Source: Streptomyces bungoensis (GTDB lineage: Bacteria > Actinomycetota > Actinomycetes > Streptomycetales > Streptomycetaceae). From it: DNA of 64,000 nucleotides. How positions within the stretch are numbered: position 1 is the first letter of the stretch; each line of letters begins with the position of its first letter. The position numbers were made by a program, and so were the translations under genes. Positions 61,445 to 64,000 of this stretch are shown here, piece by piece. The notes under the pieces were generated by a model. The model did no database searches and was not told where the DNA came from. It was given only the letters and a program-made list of their open reading frames with translations. Location: positions 126,628 to 190,627 of the forward strand of contig NZ_KQ948852.1 in assembly GCF_001514215.1 (NCBI RefSeq), given 5' to 3'.

Positions 61445-62383
61445 TCAGAACACCGACAGGCCCGTCAGGGTCGTGAAGCGGTCCAGTGCCGCCACGCCCG
61501 CGACCGAGTTGCCGCGCTCGTCCAGGCCCGGGCTCCACACGCACAGGGTGCAGCGGCCGGGTACGACCGCGATGATTCCGCCGCCGACGCCGCTCTTGCC
61601 GGGCAGCCCCACCCGGTAGGCGAAGTCGCCGGCCGCGTCGTACGTGCCGCAGGTCAGCATCACGGCGTTGACCTGCTTGGCCTGGCTGCGGGTGAGCAGC
61701 CGGGTGCCGTCGGCGCGGATGCCGTGCCGGGCCAGGAAGCCGGCGGCCAGGGCCAGGTCGGCGCAGGAGGCGGCGACGGAGCACTGCCGGAAGTACTGGT
61801 CGAGCAGGACCGGCACGTCGTTGTCGATGTTGCGGTAGGACGCCATGAAGTGGGCGAGGGCCGCGTTGCGGTCGCCGTGCGCGGACTCGGAGGCGGCGAC
61901 CTCCCGGTCGAAGTCCAGGGACGGGTTGCCGCTCTCGGTCCGCAGGAAGGCCAGCAGTTCCCCGGCCGCGTCCCCGGTACGGGTCTGCAGACGGTCGGTG
62001 ACGACCAGCGCGCCCGCGTTGATGAAGGGGTTGCGCGGGATGCCGTTCTCGTACTCCAGCTGCACCAGGGAGTTGAACGGGTTGCCGGAGGGCTCGCGGC
62101 CCACGTGCTCCCAGAGTTCGTCGCCCTCCCGGGCCAGGTCCAGGGCGAGCGTGAAGACCTTGGTGAGGGACTGCGTGGAGAAGGGCTGCCGCCAGTCCCC
62201 CACCCCGTACACCGTGCCGTCCAGCTCGGCGACGGCCATGCCGAAGCTGCGGGGGTCGCAGGCGGCGAGGGCCGGAATGTAGTCGGCGGGACGGCCCCGG
62301 CCGGGTGTCCGCTCCATCTCCTCGGCGATGCGCTCCAGGACCGGCAGGAAGGCGGGGGTGGACGTCGGTGTCATGATCGCCAT
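61445..62383 (-). CDS. glsA: glutaminase (GlsA type)
   Basis: 312 residues from ATG 62383 with GGAAGG 5 nt upstream (ATG 62374 also possible). Serine-dependent beta-lactamase-like fold: S72-x2-K75 (FSTQSLTK), YENGIPRNPFINAGALVV, YRNIDNDVPVLLDQYFRQCSV and GLPGKSGVGGGIIAVVPG, all invariant in GlsA. Hydrolyses glutamine to glutamate and ammonia. Downstream of aspA on the same strand (57-nt gap), forming an amino-acid deamination pair. Confidence 0.95.
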   Translation of the reverse strand: MAIMTPTSTPAFLPVLERIAEEMERTPGRGRPADYIPALAACDPRSFGMAVAELDGTVYGVGDWRQPFSTQSLTKVFTLALDLAREGDELWEHVGREPSGNPFNSLVQLEYENGIPRNPFINAGALVVTDRLQTRTGDAAGELLAFLRTESGNPSLDFDREVAASESAHGDRNAALAHFMASYRNIDNDVPVLLDQYFRQCSVAASCADLALAAGFLARHGIRADGTRLLTRSQAKQVNAVMLTCGTYDAAGDFAYRVGLPGKSGVGGGIIAVVPGRCTLCVWSPGLDERGNSVAGVAALDRFTTLTGLSVF

Positions 62384-62439
62384 TGTGCCTTCCCGCCGTT
62401 TCCCGTGCGTGGTCGTGGTCGTGGTGGTGTCAGGGCAGG

Positions 62440-63849
62440 TCAGGCGGCCGGTGCTCCGCTGCCCGCGACGATCTCCGGGCGCAGGAGGGCGGCGAGGCGG
62501 TCGGCGGGGAGCAGCCCCTTCTCCAGGACCAGTTCGGCCACGCCCCGGCCGGTGGCGAGGGCCTCCTTGGCGATGTCGGTGGCCGCCGTGTACCCGATGT
62601 GCGGGTTGAGGGCGGTGACCAGGCCGATGGAGTTCTCCACCGTCGCCCGCAGCTTCTCGGTGTTGGCGGTGATGCCGTCGACGCAGCGTTCGGCGAGCGT
62701 GGTGCAGGCGTTGCGCAGGTGGGTGACGGACTCCGACAGCGAGTGCAGGATGACCGGTTCGAAGGCGTTCAGCTGGAGCTGCCCGGCCTCCGCGGCCATG
62801 GTGATGGCCACGTCGTTGCCGATGACCTCGAAGGCGACCTGGTTGACCACCTCGGGGATCACCGGGTTCACCTTGCCCGGCATGATCGAGGAACCGGCCT
62901 GCACCGGCGGCAGGTTGATCTCGCCCAGGCCCGCGCGCGGCCCCGAGGACAGCAGCCGGAGGTCGTTGCAGCTCTTGGAGAGCTTCACCGCGATGCGCTT
63001 GAGCACACCCGACATCTGCACGAAGGCTCCGCAGTCCTGGGTGGCCTCGACCAGGTTCGCCGCCGTGACCAGCGGCAGCCCGGTGAGGTCGGACAGGTGG
63101 CGGCGGGCGGCCTCGGCGTACCCGGCGGGGGCGTTGAGGCCGGTGCCGATCGCGGTGGCGCCGAGGTTGATCTCCTGGATCAGCTCGACGGCCTCGGCGA
63201 GCCGGCTGCGGTCCTCCTCCAGCATGACGGCGTAGGCGGAGAACTCCTGCCCCAGCGTCATCGGCACCGCGTCCTGCAGCTGGGTACGGCCCATCTTGAG
63301 CACGTCGCGGAACTCCACCGCCTTGCGGGCGAAGGCGTCCTGCAGGACGGCCATGGCCCTCAGCAGCCCGCGCACCGCGAACACCGTGGCTATCTTGACG
63401 GCGGTCGGATACACGTCGTTGGTGGACTGGCCGAGGTTGACGTCCTCGTTGGGGTGCAGGTACGTGTACTGGCCCTTGGCGTGGCCGAGCAGTTCCAGCG
63501 CCCGGTTGGCCACGACCTCGTTGGCGTTCATGTTGGTGGACGTGCCGGCCCCGCCCTGGATCACGTCCACGACGAACTGCTCGTGCAGCCCGCCCGCGCG
63601 GATCTCCCGGCAGGCGGCCACGATCGCGGCCGCCTTCGCCGGCTCCAGCAGGCCGAGCTCCTCGTTCGCCAGGGCGGCGGCCTCCTTCACGGCCGCCAGG
63701 GCGTCGATCAGGTGCGGGTAGGCGGAGATCGGGGTGCCGGTGATGGGGAAGTTCTCCCGCGCGCGCAGGGTGTGGATGCCCCAGTACGCGTCGGCGGGCA
63801 CGTCGCGGTCGCCGAGCAGGTCGTGTTCGCTCCGGGTGGCGGCGGTCAT
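62440..63849 (-). CDS. aspA: aspartate ammonia-lyase
   Basis: 469 residues from ATG 63849. Fumarase/aspartase superfamily: ERD-like start EHDLLGDRDVPADAYWGIHTLRA, DVIQGGAGTSTNMNANEV, LGQSTNDVYPTA and the signature GSSIMPGKVNP (about 323-333) with the mobile catalytic Ser. Converts aspartate to fumarate and ammonia. LGMRTQLQDAVP is represented by KMGRTQLQDAVP. Likely co-transcribed with glsA. Confidence 0.96.
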   Translation of the reverse strand: MTAATRSEHDLLGDRDVPADAYWGIHTLRARENFPITGTPISAYPHLIDALAAVKEAAALANEELGLLEPAKAAAIVAACREIRAGGLHEQFVVDVIQGGAGTSTNMNANEVVANRALELLGHAKGQYTYLHPNEDVNLGQSTNDVYPTAVKIATVFAVRGLLRAMAVLQDAFARKAVEFRDVLKMGRTQLQDAVPMTLGQEFSAYAVMLEEDRSRLAEAVELIQEINLGATAIGTGLNAPAGYAEAARRHLSDLTGLPLVTAANLVEATQDCGAFVQMSGVLKRIAVKLSKSCNDLRLLSSGPRAGLGEINLPPVQAGSSIMPGKVNPVIPEVVNQVAFEVIGNDVAITMAAEAGQLQLNAFEPVILHSLSESVTHLRNACTTLAERCVDGITANTEKLRATVENSIGLVTALNPHIGYTAATDIAKEALATGRGVAELVLEKGLLPADRLAALLRPEIVAGSGAPAA

Positions 63850-63869
63850 GGGGTGCGGTCCCTCTTTCC

Positions 63870-64000
63870 GAGGTCGGGGGTGCGGGTGAGGCGGTGCAGG
63901 TCGGGCGTGGGTCGGTGCGGGTGGGGCCAGTGAGCTCGGGCGCGGCCCGGTGCGGGCGGGGCGCTGAAGGTCAGGCGCGGGTGGGGCGGTCGAGGTCGGG
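63870..64000. repeat. G-rich short degenerate repeats upstream of aspA
   Basis: Irregular repeats of GGTCGGG/GCGGGTG/GGTGCGGG type, beginning and ending with CGAGGTCGGG (63881-63890 region and 63991-64000), run off the window edge. No ORF on either strand is credible. The runs of G could fold into quadruplexes. Confidence 0.45.

Overview
The window looks like chromosomal DNA of a Streptomyces or a very close actinomycete. The DNA is very G+C rich with GTG starts, and genes overlap by ATGA/GTGA. Typical actinomycete families are present: DUF3040, DUF6479, Rv1733c-like, DUF1876, IPT/TIG proteins, a PASTA-less TPR kinase, and STAS/ANTAR/RsbU regulators. No rRNA, tRNA, transposase, phage gene or CRISPR array was seen. 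Many genes are accessory, and several loci carry deletions or frameshifts, which suggests a chromosome arm rather than the core.

Left part (1-13.7 kb): an alpha/beta-hydrolase (cut by the window edge) and an acyl-CoA-ligase-like enzyme; an IPT/TIG repeat protein and a broken paralogue; a phytoene-dehydrogenase-like flavoenzyme; a cytosolic Ser/Thr kinase with kinesin-light-chain-type TPRs; a Cys-rich DUF326 copper-binding-type bundle; a DUF6479 membrane protein; an RpiB-like isomerase; a STAS-ANTAR-GAF protein and a separate STAS protein.

13.9-22.3 kb: a leftward glycan operon. Its order is nucleotide-sugar epimerase, NodU-type carbamoyltransferase, GT2, GmhB-like heptose bisphosphate phosphatase, GT9, GT4-like and GT9 glycosyltransferases, mostly joined by GTGA/ATGA overlaps. 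A divergent polysaccharide pyruvyl transferase lies upstream. As sequenced the locus is damaged: there are two single-base frameshifts in G runs, a deletion fusing the last two glycosyltransferases, and a multiply broken pyruvyl transferase.

22.4-32 kb: a stress/dormancy block with hemerythrin, DUF3040, PP2C phosphatase, baeRF2-type release factor, long HPF, a second FtsH, tandem universal stress protein, DUF1876 and CBS-BON. Three similar GGGnCnTTCGnCCC dyads lie 75-100 bp upstream of genes here and may mark one regulon. The 3' end of the universal stress protein gene has been duplicated as three degenerate 177-bp units.

32-43.7 kb: a lone P-loop ATPase; a PTS-type dihydroxyacetone kinase operon (dhaKLM); a secreted GH75 chitosanase divergent from a FnIII lipoprotein; a 138-bp tandem array; a secreted C-terminally anchored protein; a PadR regulator; 2,4-dienoyl-CoA reductase; and a secreted protein.

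44-56 kb: RsbU-type PAS/GAF/PP2C phosphatase, PrmC-related methyltransferase, MarR, GNAT, quinone-oxidoreductase-like enzyme, relics of a tetR/flavin-monooxygenase pair, a molybdopterin oxidoreductase with its ferredoxin-reductase partner, an Rv1733c-like protein, a CE7 esterase with a nearby HutC/GntR regulator and dre-like operator, and a PadR-methyltransferase pair divergent from a SnoaL-like protein.

56-64 kb: a short Rho paralogue behind a promoter embedded in an inverted repeat and a long pyrimidine-rich leader, a D-Ala-D-Ala carboxypeptidase overlapped tail-to-tail by a GT87 mannosyltransferase gene, an MptB-like mannosyltransferase, glutaminase and aspartate ammonia-lyase.
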